Positions 41,501 to 51,317 of a stretch of DNA of 64,000 bases are shown here, piece after piece. The stretch's first letter is position 1, and every line of letters starts with the position of its first letter. The stretch is from Methylopila turkensis (lineage in GTDB: Bacteria; Pseudomonadota; Alphaproteobacteria; Rhizobiales; Methylopilaceae), in assembly GCF_027922325.1 (NCBI RefSeq), contig NZ_BSFL01000003.1, forward strand, positions 1,054,001 through 1,118,000, read 5' to 3'. The notes under the pieces were generated by a model. The model worked only from the letters and a program-made list of their open reading frames with translations. It was not told the DNA's origin and searched no databases. Made by a program: the position numbers and the translations under genes.

Positions 41501-42808
41501 ATGCGCGTGACGATGATCGGTTCAGGCTATGTCGGGCTCGTGTCCGGCGCATGCTTCGCGGACTTCGGCCACGAAGTGACCTGCGTCGACCTTGACCAGG
41601 CCAAGATCGACGGACTGAAGCGCGGCGTAATGCCCATCTTCGAGCCGGGCCTCGACGATCTCGTCGCCCGCAACGTCGAGGCTGGCCGCCTCACCTTCAC
41701 GACCGAACTCGCGCCCGCCGTGAAGGACGCGGCTGTGGTGTTCATCGCAGTCGGCACGCCGTCCCGTCGCGGCGACGGCCACGCCGACCTGACCTACGTC
41801 TACGAAGCCGCCCGCCAGATCGGCCAGGCCGTCAACGGCTACACGGTGATCGTCGACAAATCGACCGTCCCGGTCGGCACCGGCGACGAGGTCGACCGCA
41901 TCCTGCGCGAGGCCAATCCGAGCGCCGACGTCTCGGTCGCCTCGAACCCCGAATTCCTGCGCGAAGGCTCCGCGATCGGCGATTTCAAGCGCCCGGACCG
42001 CATCGTGGTCGGCGTCGAGGACGATCGCGCCAAGGACGTGATGGAGGAGCTCTACCGTCCGCTCTACCTCAACGTCGCGCCGCTGGTGTTCACCGGCCGC
42101 CGCACCGCCGAGCTGATCAAGTACGCCGCCAACGCCTTCCTTGCGACCAAGATCACCTTCATCAACGAGATCGCCGATCTCTGCGAGAAGGTCGGCGCGA
42201 ACGTCCAGGAGGTCGCCCGCGGCATCGGCCTCGACAACCGCATCGGCTCCAAGTTCCTGCACGCCGGCCCCGGCTTCGGCGGTTCGTGTTTCCCCAAGGA
42301 CACCCGCGCCCTCGTGCGGACCGGCCGCGACTACGGCGCGCCGATCAAGATCGTCGAGATGGTCGAGGAGGTGAACGAGGCCCGCAAGCTCGCCATGGCC
42401 GAGCGCATCATCGCGGCGAGCGGCGGCGACGTCTCGGGCAAGCGCATCGCGGTGCTCGGTCTCGCGTTCAAGCCGAACACCGACGACATGCGCGAAGCGC
42501 CCTCGCTCGCGATCGTTCCGGCGCTCGAAAAGGCCGGCGCCACCGTCGCCGCGTTCGACCCGGAAGCGATGGAGCAGGCCAAGCCGCTGCTGCCCAACGT
42601 CGTCTACGCCGAGGACGCCTACTCCGCGATCAAGGACGCCGATGCGCTCGTGATCCTGACAGAGTGGGACCAGTTCCGCGCGCTCGACCTCGCCCGCGTG
42701 AAGTCCACGCTGAAGTCCCCGGTCGTCGTGGACCTGCGCAACGTCTACCGCCCCGACGACATGGCCCAGCGCGGCTTCACCTACAGCGGCATCGGCGCCG
42801 CCGGCTAA
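41501..42808 (+). CDS. ugd: UDP-glucose 6-dehydrogenase
   Basis: A 435-residue enzyme that makes UDP-glucuronate from UDP-glucose in two NAD-dependent oxidations, for exopolysaccharide and glycolipid synthesis. It has the N-terminal Rossmann motif GSGYVG, 'VDKSTVPVGTGDEV', 'SNPEFLREGSAIGDF', the catalytic Cys in 'GFGGSCFPKDTRAL' and 'LAFKPNTDDMREAPS'. I chose the ATG at 41501 with GGGGGA 6 nt upstream; a TTG two codons earlier has poorer spacing. It follows glgA by 153 nt, probably on its own promoter. Confidence 0.95.
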   Translation: MRVTMIGSGYVGLVSGACFADFGHEVTCVDLDQAKIDGLKRGVMPIFEPGLDDLVARNVEAGRLTFTTELAPAVKDAAVVFIAVGTPSRRGDGHADLTYVYEAARQIGQAVNGYTVIVDKSTVPVGTGDEVDRILREANPSADVSVASNPEFLREGSAIGDFKRPDRIVVGVEDDRAKDVMEELYRPLYLNVAPLVFTGRRTAELIKYAANAFLATKITFINEIADLCEKVGANVQEVARGIGLDNRIGSKFLHAGPGFGGSCFPKDTRALVRTGRDYGAPIKIVEMVEEVNEARKLAMAERIIAASGGDVSGKRIAVLGLAFKPNTDDMREAPSLAIVPALEKAGATVAAFDPEAMEQAKPLLPNVVYAEDAYSAIKDADALVILTEWDQFRALDLARVKSTLKSPVVVDLRNVYRPDDMAQRGFTYSGIGAAG

Positions 42809-42830
42809 GCCGGACGACGTCCACTGTGGC

Positions 42831-42852
42831 GCCGGGGCGACAAGGCCCCGGC
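42831..42852 (+). terminator. GC-rich hairpin after ugd
   Basis: GCCGGGGC (42831-42838), loop GACAAG, GCCCCGGC (42845-42852), 22 nt after the ugd stop codon. The stem is perfect, but an A-run rather than a T-run follows, so intrinsic termination on the plus strand is uncertain. Confidence 0.45.
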
Positions 42853-42987
42853 AAACGCAAGCGGCGCTCGTGATCCATCGCGCCGCGTGGCCAACCGCGC
42901 CCTATTCTCACCGCCAAGGCGACAAGAAGCCGTCGACGGACAGGGCTCCGTGAACGGCCGCGTCGGGCGTGAGGGCAGGTCGGTTCG

Positions 42988-43605
42988 ATGACATCCGCGT
43001 TTCGTGCTTTCCCGGCGGCGCGCTCCGCGCTCGCGTCCGTAGGCTTCGCCGTCCTGCTCGCCGGCTGCGGCGGCTCGTCCTCGCTGTCGACCACCGGCGG
43101 AGCGCCCGGCGTCGTCGCCGCCATGTCGACGAGCTACCCGTCGGCGCTGCCGGTGCAGTACCGCCGCACGGAAGTGACGGACCCGACCGGCGAAGCGCCG
43201 GGCACCGTCGTCATCGACACCGCCGACAAGTTTCTCTACCTCGTCGAGCCCAACGGCCGCGCGGTCCGCTACGGCGTCGGCGTCGGCAAGGAAGGCTTCG
43301 GCTGGAGCGGCGAGGCCGTGGTCGGCGCCAAGCAGGAATGGCCGGACTGGGTGCCGCCCCCCGAGATGCTGCAGCGTCGGCCGGACCTCCCGCTGCGCAT
43401 GGCGGGCGGGCCCGAGAACCCGCTCGGCGCGCGAGCGCTCTATCTTCACCGCGGCGGCCGGGACACGCTGTTCCGCATCCACGGCACCAACGAGCCCCAC
43501 ACCATCGGCCGGGCGATGTCGTCGGGCTGCATCCGCATGATCAATTTCGACGTCGAGGACCTCTACACCCGGGTCCCGATCGGCGCGAAGGTGGTGGTGC
43601 GCTGA
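42988..43605 (+). CDS. L,D-transpeptidase (YkuD/ErfK family) lipoprotein
   Basis: A 205-residue envelope enzyme. It has a lipoprotein signal with lipobox 'LLAGC' at about residues 23-27, so it is anchored in a membrane by Cys27. The YkuD domain covers about residues 70-205 and ends with the active-site signature 'HGTNEPHTIGRAMSSGCIRM', with the nucleophile Cys in SSGC. Such enzymes make 3-3 peptidoglycan crosslinks or attach proteins to the wall. The early 'TVVIDTADKFLYLVEPNGRAVRYGVGVG' matches the first strands of the domain. It appears to be a single-gene unit. Confidence 0.92.
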   Translation: MTSAFRAFPAARSALASVGFAVLLAGCGGSSSLSTTGGAPGVVAAMSTSYPSALPVQYRRTEVTDPTGEAPGTVVIDTADKFLYLVEPNGRAVRYGVGVGKEGFGWSGEAVVGAKQEWPDWVPPPEMLQRRPDLPLRMAGGPENPLGARALYLHRGGRDTLFRIHGTNEPHTIGRAMSSGCIRMINFDVEDLYTRVPIGAKVVVR

Positions 43606-43646
43606 GACGGACGGGCCTGCGCGCGGCCTGAAGGAACGGAACCGAC

Positions 43647-45167
43647 GTGACCACCGAAGGCGCGCCCGCCGAAGCCCAGGCTTTGCTCGCCGCGCTCGGC
43701 GTTCCGGCGGAACGCCTCGTCGGCGGGCCCGCCACCCGGACGCCGATCACAGGCGAGACGCTGGCCGAACCGCGCCTAGCCGACGCCCCGGCGCTGGACG
43801 CGGCGATCGGGCGGGCCTCCGCCGCGTTCGAGAACTGGCGCGAGGTCCCCGCCCCGCGCCGCGGCGAGCTCGTGCGCCTGTTCGGCGAGGAGCTCCGCCG
43901 CTCCAAGGCGGAACTCGGCCGTCTCGTCACGCTCGAGGCCGGCAAGATCGTCTCCGAAGGCCTCGGCGAGGTGCAGGAGATGATCGACGTCTGCGACTTC
44001 GCCGTCGGTCTTTCGCGCCAGCTTTACGGACTGACCATCGCGACCGAGCGTCCGGACCATCGCATGATGGAGACGTGGCGGCCGCTCGGGGTCGTCGGCG
44101 TCATCTCGGCCTTCAACTTCCCCGTCGCGGTGTGGGCGTGGAACGCGGCGCTCGCGCTCGTCTGCGGGAACGCGGTCGTCTGGAAACCGTCGGAGAAGAC
44201 GCCGCTGACGGCGCTCGCGACGCAGGCGTTGTTCGAGCGCGCAGCGGCTGAGTTCGGCGACGCGCCGGACGGCCTGTCGTCCGTCGCCCTCGGCGGGCGC
44301 GACCTTGGCGAACGACTGGTCGACGACGCCCGCGTCGCGCTGGTCTCCGCGACCGGCTCCACGGCCATGGGCCGCGCCGTCGGCCCGCGCGTCGCGGCCC
44401 GGTTCGGGCGCTCGCTGCTGGAGCTCGGCGGCAACAACGCCGCGATCGTGCGGCCCTCGGCCGATCTCGACCTCACGCTGCGGGCGGTAGCGTTCTCCGC
44501 CATGGGCACCGCCGGCCAGCGCTGCACCACGCTCCGGCGCCTGTTCGTGCACGGCGAGGTCTACGACAGCCTGCTGCCGCGCCTGCGCCAAGCCTACGCC
44601 TCGGTCGCGATCGGGGACCCGCGCGAACCCGGCGTTCTGGTAGGCCCGCTGATCGACGGCGACGCTTTCTCGGCCATGGGGCGGGCGCTCGAACGCGCGC
44701 GGCTCGCGGGCGCCACGGTGTCCGGCGGCGAGCGTGTGGAAGGCCCCGGCGGCGCCGAAGCGTTCTATGTGCGTCCCGCGTTGGTCGAGATCGCGGAGCA
44801 CGCCGGCCCGGCGCTTGAGGAGACCTTCGCGCCGATCCTCTACGTGCTGCGCTGCGACGACCTCGACGAGGCGATCGCGCTCAACAACGCCGTTCCGCAG
44901 GGCCTCGCCTCCGCGATCTTCACCAACGACCTGCGCGAGGCGGAGCGCTTCCTCTCCGCGCGGGGGTCCGACTGCGGCATCGTCAACGTCAACATCGGTC
45001 CCTCGGGCGCCGAGATCGGCGGGGCCTTCGGCGGCGAGAAGGAGACCGGCGGCGGCCGTGAAAGCGGCTCGGATTCGTGGAAGGCCTACATGCGCCGGGC
45101 CACCAACACCGTGAACTACGGCGCGACGCTTCCGCTCGCGCAGGGCGTGCGGTTCGATATCGACTGA
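43647..45167 (+). CDS. amaB: ALDH7-family aldehyde dehydrogenase (L-piperidine-6-carboxylate / aminoadipate semialdehyde type)
   Basis: A 506-residue NAD-dependent dehydrogenase. The catalytic Cys is in 'GTAGQRCTTLRRL' and the general-base Glu in 'LLELGGNNAAIV'. The 'GGNNA' form, 'VNVNIGPSGAEIGGAFGGEKETGGGRESGSD' region and the ending 'NTVNYGATLPLAQGV' are characteristic of the antiquitin/AmaB branch, which oxidises aminoadipate semialdehyde in lysine degradation. The gene starts at GTG with AAGGAA upstream. No other lysine-degradation gene is nearby, so the substrate is a family-level prediction. Confidence 0.82.
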   Translation: MTTEGAPAEAQALLAALGVPAERLVGGPATRTPITGETLAEPRLADAPALDAAIGRASAAFENWREVPAPRRGELVRLFGEELRRSKAELGRLVTLEAGKIVSEGLGEVQEMIDVCDFAVGLSRQLYGLTIATERPDHRMMETWRPLGVVGVISAFNFPVAVWAWNAALALVCGNAVVWKPSEKTPLTALATQALFERAAAEFGDAPDGLSSVALGGRDLGERLVDDARVALVSATGSTAMGRAVGPRVAARFGRSLLELGGNNAAIVRPSADLDLTLRAVAFSAMGTAGQRCTTLRRLFVHGEVYDSLLPRLRQAYASVAIGDPREPGVLVGPLIDGDAFSAMGRALERARLAGATVSGGERVEGPGGAEAFYVRPALVEIAEHAGPALEETFAPILYVLRCDDLDEAIALNNAVPQGLASAIFTNDLREAERFLSARGSDCGIVNVNIGPSGAEIGGAFGGEKETGGGRESGSDSWKAYMRRATNTVNYGATLPLAQGVRFDID

Positions 45168-45234
45168 ACTGCCCACAGGCTTGTTCGCCGCAGCGCCTGC
45201 ATCGGCCCTGCCGGCGGAGTAGGCTCGCCTGCGC

Positions 45235-46485
45235 ATGACCGGCTTCAGCTTCCTCCACGCCGCCGACCTGCACCTCGACAGCCCGCTCATCGGGCTCGCC
45301 GGGCGCTCGCCCGACTTCGCCGAGCGCGTAGAGAACGCGTCCCGCGCCGCGCTCGACGCGCTGGTCGAGCTGGCGATCGCGGAGGATTGCCGCTTCGTCC
45401 TGCTGGCGGGCGACGTGTTCGACGGCGACCTGCGCAACATCCGCGCCGGGCTTTATTTCGTGTCCCGCATGCGGCGGCTGGCGGAGGCCGGCGTGCCGGT
45501 CGTGGTCATCCTCGGCAACCACGACGCCGAGAACCGGTTCATGAGCCGCCTGGAACTGTCGGACAACGTCCGGTTAATTTCAGCGCGCAAGCCCGAGACC
45601 GTCCGGATCGACGGACTGGACGTCGCGATCCACGGCCGCAGCTTCCCGCAGCGCGACGTCACCGAGAACCTCGCCCGCGCCTATCCGCCCCCCGTTCCCG
45701 GCTGCTTCAACATCGGCCTGCTGCACACCGCGCTGATTGGGCACGAGGGCGAGCACGCGGCCTATGCGCCGTGCTCGCTCGAGCAGCTTCGGCTGCACGG
45801 CTACGACTACTGGGCGCTCGGGCACGTTCACGACCGCCAGGTTCTCTCCGAGCGGCCGCATGTGGTCTATCCCGGCAACCTTCAGGGCCGCAGCGTGCGC
45901 GAGACCGGGGCGAAGGGCGCGTCGCTCGTGCGCGTGCTCGACGGCGAGGTCACGGCCGTCGAACATCGCGCCCTCGACGCGGTGCGCTGGGACAGCGCCG
46001 TCGTCAGGCTCGACGGCGTCGCGGACCGCCCCGCCGCGCTCGATCGAATCCGCGCGGCGATGGTCGAGGCGCTGGACAAGGCCGGCGGGCGTCCGCTCGC
46101 GCTGCGGCTGCGGCTCACCGGCGAAACGCCGCTTGCGGGGGCGTTCGCGCTCGGCCGCGGCGAGCTGCGCGACGACGTCGAGACGCTTGCGGCGGGTCTG
46201 TCGGGCGATCTCTGGCTCGAAAAGCTGTCGCTCGGCCTGACGCCGCCGTCGGCCCGCTCCCCATCGCTCGATCCGACCGTCGCCGGACGGCTCGACGCCG
46301 AGATCACGGCCATCGCCGACGACGCCTCCTTCGCCGCCCGCAGGGACGCCCGGCTGGCCGAGGTGCTGGCGAAGCTGCCCCAATCCGCGCGCGCCGCCGA
46401 GTTCGCGGCGCAGATCCGCGCCGAGGCCGGCGCCCGCGCGGCGACGCTCGCCCGCGCCCTCGTGGAGGGCGACGATGCGCTTTGA
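45235..46485 (+). CDS. YhaO/SbcD-like DNA repair exonuclease
   Basis: A 416-residue metallophosphoesterase of the Mre11/SbcD class. The metal-binding motifs are in order: 'HAADLHLDSP', 'LLAGDVFDGD', 'ILGNHDAENRF', 'NIGLLHTAL' and 'WALGHVHDRQVL'. These residues bind two Mn ions and cut DNA ends. The C-terminal 150 residues are the capping region. It overlaps by 11 nt the SMC-like ATPase gene that follows, and the two are expected to form a YhaO-YhaN (SbcCD-like) complex for processing DNA breaks. Confidence 0.9.
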   Translation: MTGFSFLHAADLHLDSPLIGLAGRSPDFAERVENASRAALDALVELAIAEDCRFVLLAGDVFDGDLRNIRAGLYFVSRMRRLAEAGVPVVVILGNHDAENRFMSRLELSDNVRLISARKPETVRIDGLDVAIHGRSFPQRDVTENLARAYPPPVPGCFNIGLLHTALIGHEGEHAAYAPCSLEQLRLHGYDYWALGHVHDRQVLSERPHVVYPGNLQGRSVRETGAKGASLVRVLDGEVTAVEHRALDAVRWDSAVVRLDGVADRPAALDRIRAAMVEALDKAGGRPLALRLRLTGETPLAGAFALGRGELRDDVETLAAGLSGDLWLEKLSLGLTPPSARSPSLDPTVAGRLDAEITAIADDASFAARRDARLAEVLAKLPQSARAAEFAAQIRAEAGARAATLARALVEGDDAL

Positions 46486-49400
46486 ACGGCTGACGCTCGA
46501 GCGCTACGGCGCGATCGAGACGCGCGAGATCGCCTTCTCCGGCCACGGGCTGACCGTGATCTACGGGCCGAACGAGGCCGGCAAGAGCACGGCCCTGTCG
46601 GCGGTGGGCGACGTGCTGTTCGGCGTGCCGGCCAGAAGCGTCCGCGGCGCGGTGTTCGGCAACGACGCCATGCGCCTCGGCGCCGAGATCACGCGGGCGG
46701 ACGGGAGTTCGCTCTCGGTCCGCCGGCGCAAGGGCAAGGCCGGCCGCACGCTGACCGGCGAGGACGGCGCGGCGCTGGACGAGGCCGCGCTGGCCGCGCT
46801 TCTCGGCGCCACCACGCGCGAGCGCTTCGAGGCGCTGTTCGGGCTCGATCACGAGCGGCTGCGGGACGGCGGCGAGTCGCTGTTCAAGGCCGACGGCGAG
46901 ATCGGCCGCCTCATCGTCGAGGCGGGCGGCGGGCTTCGCGCGCTGGTGGCGCGGCTCGAGCGCATCGATCAGGAGCGCGACCGTCTCTTCGGCGCCCGGA
47001 AAAGCGACCAGCGCGTCTTCTATCGCGCGCTCGACGCGTTCGACGCCGCGGACGGACAGGTCAAGGCCGGGCTTCTCACCCGCGAAGCCTACGAGCGCGC
47101 CAAGGCCGCCCACGCGGAGGCGGCCGCCGCCTGCGAGCGGCTGCGCTCCGAACGGCGCGCGGCGGTGGTGACCGTTTCGGCGCTGGAGCGCCTCGGCCGC
47201 GTGGCCCCGCTGCTGCAGCGGCTCGACCGGATCGAGGCCGAGGCGGAAAGCTTCGTCGATCTGGCCGAGCTGCCGCCCGCCTTTGACCGCGAGGTCGGCC
47301 AGGCGCTCGCCGCCGCCGCCGAGGCCGGCCGCGCGCTGGAGGACGCGGAAGCGGCCGTCGCCGCGGCGGAAGCCCGGTTGCGCGGCGTGGCGGTCGATCC
47401 CGCACTGCTGGCGCAGGAGGTCGCGATCCGCGACATCGGCGTCGCCGCCGTCCATGTCGCGGAAGCGCGCGAGCACCGGGCGAACCGGCAGGTGGAGCTG
47501 GCGCAGGCGGAGGCGAAGCTCGCGCGACTGCGACGACGGCTCGAGGTCGCGCCGGACGCGGACCTCGCCGCCCGGCTGCCGCCGCCCGAGGCCATCGAAG
47601 CCGTCCGGCGTCTCGCCGCGGCGGCCCAAACCCGCGCGCCGTCCATCGTCGCAGAGGACGCCCGGATTCGCGAACTCGCCGCCCGTCTCGCGGCGCTCGA
47701 CCAGCGCATCGCGGACGCCGACGCGCGCGGCCACGACCGGCCCGCAGGCGTGACCGCGGCGGAATTCGCAGGCCTCTCCGCCGCCGACGCGGCGGCCCGG
47801 GCGCTCGGGACGGAAGCGGACGCCGCCGCCGCGCTGGCGCAGGAGCGGCTGCAGGCGCTCGGCTTCGCCGATTTCGCCGCGTTGGCGGCGTTGCGCACGC
47901 CGGACCCCAACACGCTCGCGGCGCTTCAGGCCCGCGACGACGCGGCGGAGGCCGAGCGGCTCCGCCGTTTCGGCCAGCGCGACGACGCGCGCGGCCGGCG
48001 CGAGGCCGCCGAGATCGAGATCGCGCGGCTGACCGCCGGCGGCGAGATCGCGACCGACCAGGCGCTCGGCGAGGCGCGGCGCGCGCGCGCCGACGCCTGG
48101 AGCGCCATCCGGCCCGCCTATATCACGGGCCGGAGCGACGACGACGAGACGACGCGGAGGCTGCGCGCGACGCATCTGGAGCGCGCCGTCGCCGAGGCGG
48201 ACGAACTCGCCGACCGGCGCGCGGCGGAGGCCGGCCGCGCCGCGGCCCTGGCCGAGGCGGAACGGCGTCGCGGCGAGGCACGAATCCAGTTCGAGGCTTC
48301 CGAACGCGCCCTTGCCGCCATCGCTGAAACCCGCAAGGAAGCTCTGGCGACGCTGGCCGGTGATTTCTCCGAAGCGTGCGCGCGCGCCGCTGGACTGCCG
48401 GCCCTCCGGGCGTTCGCGGAGGAGCGCCGCACCGTTATCGAGCTCGGCGAAGCCGCGACGCGGCGGCGGCGGGAGGCCGAGGCGGCGCGCGCCGCCCTGT
48501 CGACGGCCCACGCGGCGCTCGCCTTCGCGGAACGGCTTGGAGGTCTGTCCGCCGATGCGTCCACTCTGCTCACCGACCGGGTGCGCGCCGCGCAGGGCTC
48601 GCTGGCGCGTCATGAGGAGGCGCATGTGGAGCGCCGTCGCGACGCGCGCGACCGCGACGAGGCGCGCGCGTCGCTGGACGCCGCCCGCGCCCGGCGCGAC
48701 GCGCTCGGGGAGGAGGCGGAGCTGTGGCGGCGGGCCTGGGAGCCCGCCGTCGCGCGGCTTGGCCTGACCGCCGACGCGACGCCGGACGACGGCGCCGACG
48801 CTGCGCTGGAATGGGCCGAGGCGCGCGGCGTGATGGATTCCCTGGAGCTCATCCGCCGCCGCCTCCGCCGGATGGACGAGGACGAGCAGGCTCTCGGCGT
48901 GGCCGTCGCCGCAGCGGGCGGCGCGGTTGGGCTCGCGCTGCCGCAGGATGCGGTCGCGGCGGCGCGCATGCTGCAGGAGCGCTTCGCCGAGAACGACGCC
49001 CGCCGGCGCGAGCGCGAAACCCTGACGCCCCATCTCGAGGACGCGACGGCCGCCGTCGAACGCCGCCGCGCGGGAAAGGCGGCGGCGGACAATCGGGTCG
49101 CCGCCCTGGCGGCGCTCGCCGGCGCGTCATCGCCCGAAGAGCTCGCCGCCGTCGCCGCCCGGCACGCGGAGCGACGGACGCAAGCCGAGGAGGCGCGCCG
49201 CCTGCGCGACACCATCGACGCCGCCGGCGACGGGCTGTCGCTCTCGGCCCTGCGCGCGGAGGCGGAGGGGCGCGAGCCGGACGGCCTGCGCGCCGATCGC
49301 GAGGCCGCGATCGCGCGCGCCGAGGCGATCGAGCGCGAACTCGACGCCGCCGCGCGCGCCGAACACGAGGCGGAGACGGCGCTTGCGGCCTGTTCCGATC

Positions 49401-49951
49401 CGGCCGGCGTCAACCGCGCGGTCGCGCTGCGCGAGGCCGCCATCGCCGAACTGCATGAATCGGCCGAACGCTACGTGGAGCTCTCGCTCGCCCGCGATCT
49501 GGTGGAGGCCGCGATCGCGCGGGTGCGCACCGAGCGGCAGGACCCGCTGATCGCGCGCGCCGGCGCGCTGTTCGCGCTCGCGACCCGGGACGCGTTCTCG
49601 GGCGTCGCCGCCGACGTCGACGCGGACGGCCAGCCGGTCGTGGTCGGCGTACGTGCGGGCGGCGGCGCCGTGCCGGCCAAGGCCATGAGCGACGGCACCC
49701 GCGACCAGCTCTTCCTGGCGTTCCGGCTCGCGAGCATCGAGAACTACAACGCCTCGACCGAGCCCCTGCCCTTCGTGGCCGATGACATCCTCGTGCATTT
49801 CGACGACGCCCGCAGCCGGGCGGCGCTGGAGCTGCTGGCGGCCTCCCCTCGGGACGCGCAGGCACTGCTGTTCACCCACCACCGCAGCGTGCTGCGCATG
49901 GCCGAGGAGCTGGCCGCCGAGGGCCGCTGCGGGATCGCGACCCTCGGCTGA
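46475..49951 (+). CDS. YhaN/SbcC-like AAA ATPase with long coiled coils
   Basis: An 1158-residue SMC-like ATPase. Walker A is 'YGPNEAGKST' (about residues 29-38). The ABC-type signature is in 'AMSDGTRDQLFLAFRLA' and Walker B in 'PFVADDILVHFDDARS', both in the last 100 residues, so the head domain is split by some 900 residues of Ala/Arg/Glu-rich coiled coil. I see no Cys-x-x-Cys zinc hook at the middle, unlike SbcC/Rad50, as expected for the YhaN type. GGAGGG precedes the ATG. It pairs with the overlapping nuclease gene and converges with the binding-protein gene, leaving only 6 nt between their stops. Confidence 0.88.
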   Translation: MRFERLTLERYGAIETREIAFSGHGLTVIYGPNEAGKSTALSAVGDVLFGVPARSVRGAVFGNDAMRLGAEITRADGSSLSVRRRKGKAGRTLTGEDGAALDEAALAALLGATTRERFEALFGLDHERLRDGGESLFKADGEIGRLIVEAGGGLRALVARLERIDQERDRLFGARKSDQRVFYRALDAFDAADGQVKAGLLTREAYERAKAAHAEAAAACERLRSERRAAVVTVSALERLGRVAPLLQRLDRIEAEAESFVDLAELPPAFDREVGQALAAAAEAGRALEDAEAAVAAAEARLRGVAVDPALLAQEVAIRDIGVAAVHVAEAREHRANRQVELAQAEAKLARLRRRLEVAPDADLAARLPPPEAIEAVRRLAAAAQTRAPSIVAEDARIRELAARLAALDQRIADADARGHDRPAGVTAAEFAGLSAADAAARALGTEADAAAALAQERLQALGFADFAALAALRTPDPNTLAALQARDDAAEAERLRRFGQRDDARGRREAAEIEIARLTAGGEIATDQALGEARRARADAWSAIRPAYITGRSDDDETTRRLRATHLERAVAEADELADRRAAEAGRAAALAEAERRRGEARIQFEASERALAAIAETRKEALATLAGDFSEACARAAGLPALRAFAEERRTVIELGEAATRRRREAEAARAALSTAHAALAFAERLGGLSADASTLLTDRVRAAQGSLARHEEAHVERRRDARDRDEARASLDAARARRDALGEEAELWRRAWEPAVARLGLTADATPDDGADAALEWAEARGVMDSLELIRRRLRRMDEDEQALGVAVAAAGGAVGLALPQDAVAAARMLQERFAENDARRRERETLTPHLEDATAAVERRRAGKAAADNRVAALAALAGASSPEELAAVAARHAERRTQAEEARRLRDTIDAAGDGLSLSALRAEAEGREPDGLRADREAAIARAEAIERELDAAARAEHEAETALAACSDPAGVNRAVALREAAIAELHESAERYVELSLARDLVEAAIARVRTERQDPLIARAGALFALATRDAFSGVAADVDADGQPVVVGVRAGGGAVPAKAMSDGTRDQLFLAFRLASIENYNASTEPLPFVADDILVHFDDARSRAALELLAASPRDAQALLFTHHRSVLRMAEELAAEGRCGIATLG

Positions 49952-49957
49952 GCCCAG

Positions 49958-51160
49958 TCATTGCGCGAGCGGGCAGCCGCTTTCGGACGGCTTGATGTAG
50001 GCCTGATCGCCGGGGACCGTCGCGACCACCTTGTAGTAGTCCCACGGCTTGGTGCTCTCCTCCGGCTTCTTCACCTCCATGAGGTACATGTCGTAGATCA
50101 GCCGGCCGTTCTTGCCGACGCTCGCGCCGCGGCCGAACACGTCGTCCACCTTCATCTCGTGCAGCTTCGCCGCCACCTTCTCGGTGTCGTCGGAGCCCGC
50201 GGCCTTGATCGCCTTGAGGTACTGCGTCACGGCCGAGTAGGTGCCGGCGTGCACCATGTTGGGCATGCGCTGGGTGCGGTCGAAGAACCGCTGGGAGAAG
50301 GCGCGGCTGTCGTCGTCGCGGTCCCAGTAGAACCCTTCAGTGAGCGACAGCCCCTGCGCCGCCTGCAGGCCGAGGCCGTGCACCTCGGACAGCGTGAACA
50401 GCAGCGCGGCGAGCCGCTGGCCGCCCTCGACGATGCCGAACTCCGACGCCTGTTTGATGGCGTTGGCGGTGTCGAGGCCGGCGTTGGCGAGCCCGATCAC
50501 CTTGGCGCCGGAGGACTGGGCCTGCAGCAGGAACGAGGAGTAGTCGGCGTTGCTCAGCGGGTGCCGCACGGAGCCCGCGACCGATCCGCCCTGCCCCGTG
50601 ACGAACTTCGTGACCTGCGCCTCCAGCGAATAGCCGAAGGCGTAATCGGCGGTCAGGAAGAACCAGGTGTCGCCGCCCTGCTTCACCAGCGCGCCGCCGG
50701 TGCCGACCGCGAGCGCGTTGGTGTCGTAGACCCAGTGGAAGCCGTAAGGCGAGCACTGCTTGCCGGTGAGTTCCGTCGTCGCCGCGCCGGTGACGATGTC
50801 GATTTTCTTCTTCTCCTTGGACAGGCCCTGCACCGCGAGCGCGACCGACGAGGTCGTCAGCTCCATGATGCTGTCGACCTGGCCGGTGTCGTACCACTGG
50901 CGGGCGATGTTGGAGGCGATGTCGGGCTTGTTCTGATGGTCGGCGCTGACGATCTCGACCGGCGCGTCCAGAACCTTGCCGCCGAAGTCCTCGACCGCCA
51001 TCTTCGCCGCCTCGACCGACCATTTGCCGCCGAAGTCGGCGTAGACGCCGGACTGGTCGTTCAGGATGCCGATCTTCACCTTTCCATCCGACACCTGCGC
51101 CGCGGCGGGCAACGCGCTCGCGGCGAACAGGACCGCGGCGACGGTCGCTGAAAGCTTCAT
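49958..51160 (-). CDS. Branched-chain amino acid-type ABC transporter substrate-binding protein (orphan)
   Basis: A 400-residue periplasmic binding protein of the LivJ class (type I fold). It has a Sec signal peptide (cleavage near 'AAA-QVS') and then 'GKVKIGILNDQSGVYADFGGKWSVEAAKMAVEDFGG', the classic N-terminal block, followed by 'DIASNIARQWYD', 'WFFLTADYAFGYSLE' and 'AGTYSAVTQYLKAI'. No permease or ATPase gene is adjacent, so its transporter is elsewhere. Alphaproteobacteria carry many such proteins for amino acids, aromatics or organic acids, and the ligand cannot be named. Confidence 0.87.
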   Translation of the reverse strand: MKLSATVAAVLFAASALPAAAQVSDGKVKIGILNDQSGVYADFGGKWSVEAAKMAVEDFGGKVLDAPVEIVSADHQNKPDIASNIARQWYDTGQVDSIMELTTSSVALAVQGLSKEKKKIDIVTGAATTELTGKQCSPYGFHWVYDTNALAVGTGGALVKQGGDTWFFLTADYAFGYSLEAQVTKFVTGQGGSVAGSVRHPLSNADYSSFLLQAQSSGAKVIGLANAGLDTANAIKQASEFGIVEGGQRLAALLFTLSEVHGLGLQAAQGLSLTEGFYWDRDDDSRAFSQRFFDRTQRMPNMVHAGTYSAVTQYLKAIKAAGSDDTEKVAAKLHEMKVDDVFGRGASVGKNGRLIYDMYLMEVKKPEESTKPWDYYKVVATVPGDQAYIKPSESGCPLAQ

Positions 51161-51317
51161 GCCGATCTCCTCCCGAGACGGGCCGCTCGTTCTTCACGGG
51201 GGTCGCTCCCCGCGCCGGCGGCCTTCCGCTCCGCCCGATCTTCGCCGGGCGGGTCGACGGTAGCACCGGAAGCGGCGCCATCAAGCGTCAAGTTCGGATC
51301 GGCTTTCGCTCCGCGCC

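Noticed and set aside
46304..49033. 909-residue minus-strand frame opposite the YhaN gene
   Set aside because: Composition is that of a reverse-strand shadow, and the plus strand has Walker A, the signature and Walker B in order.
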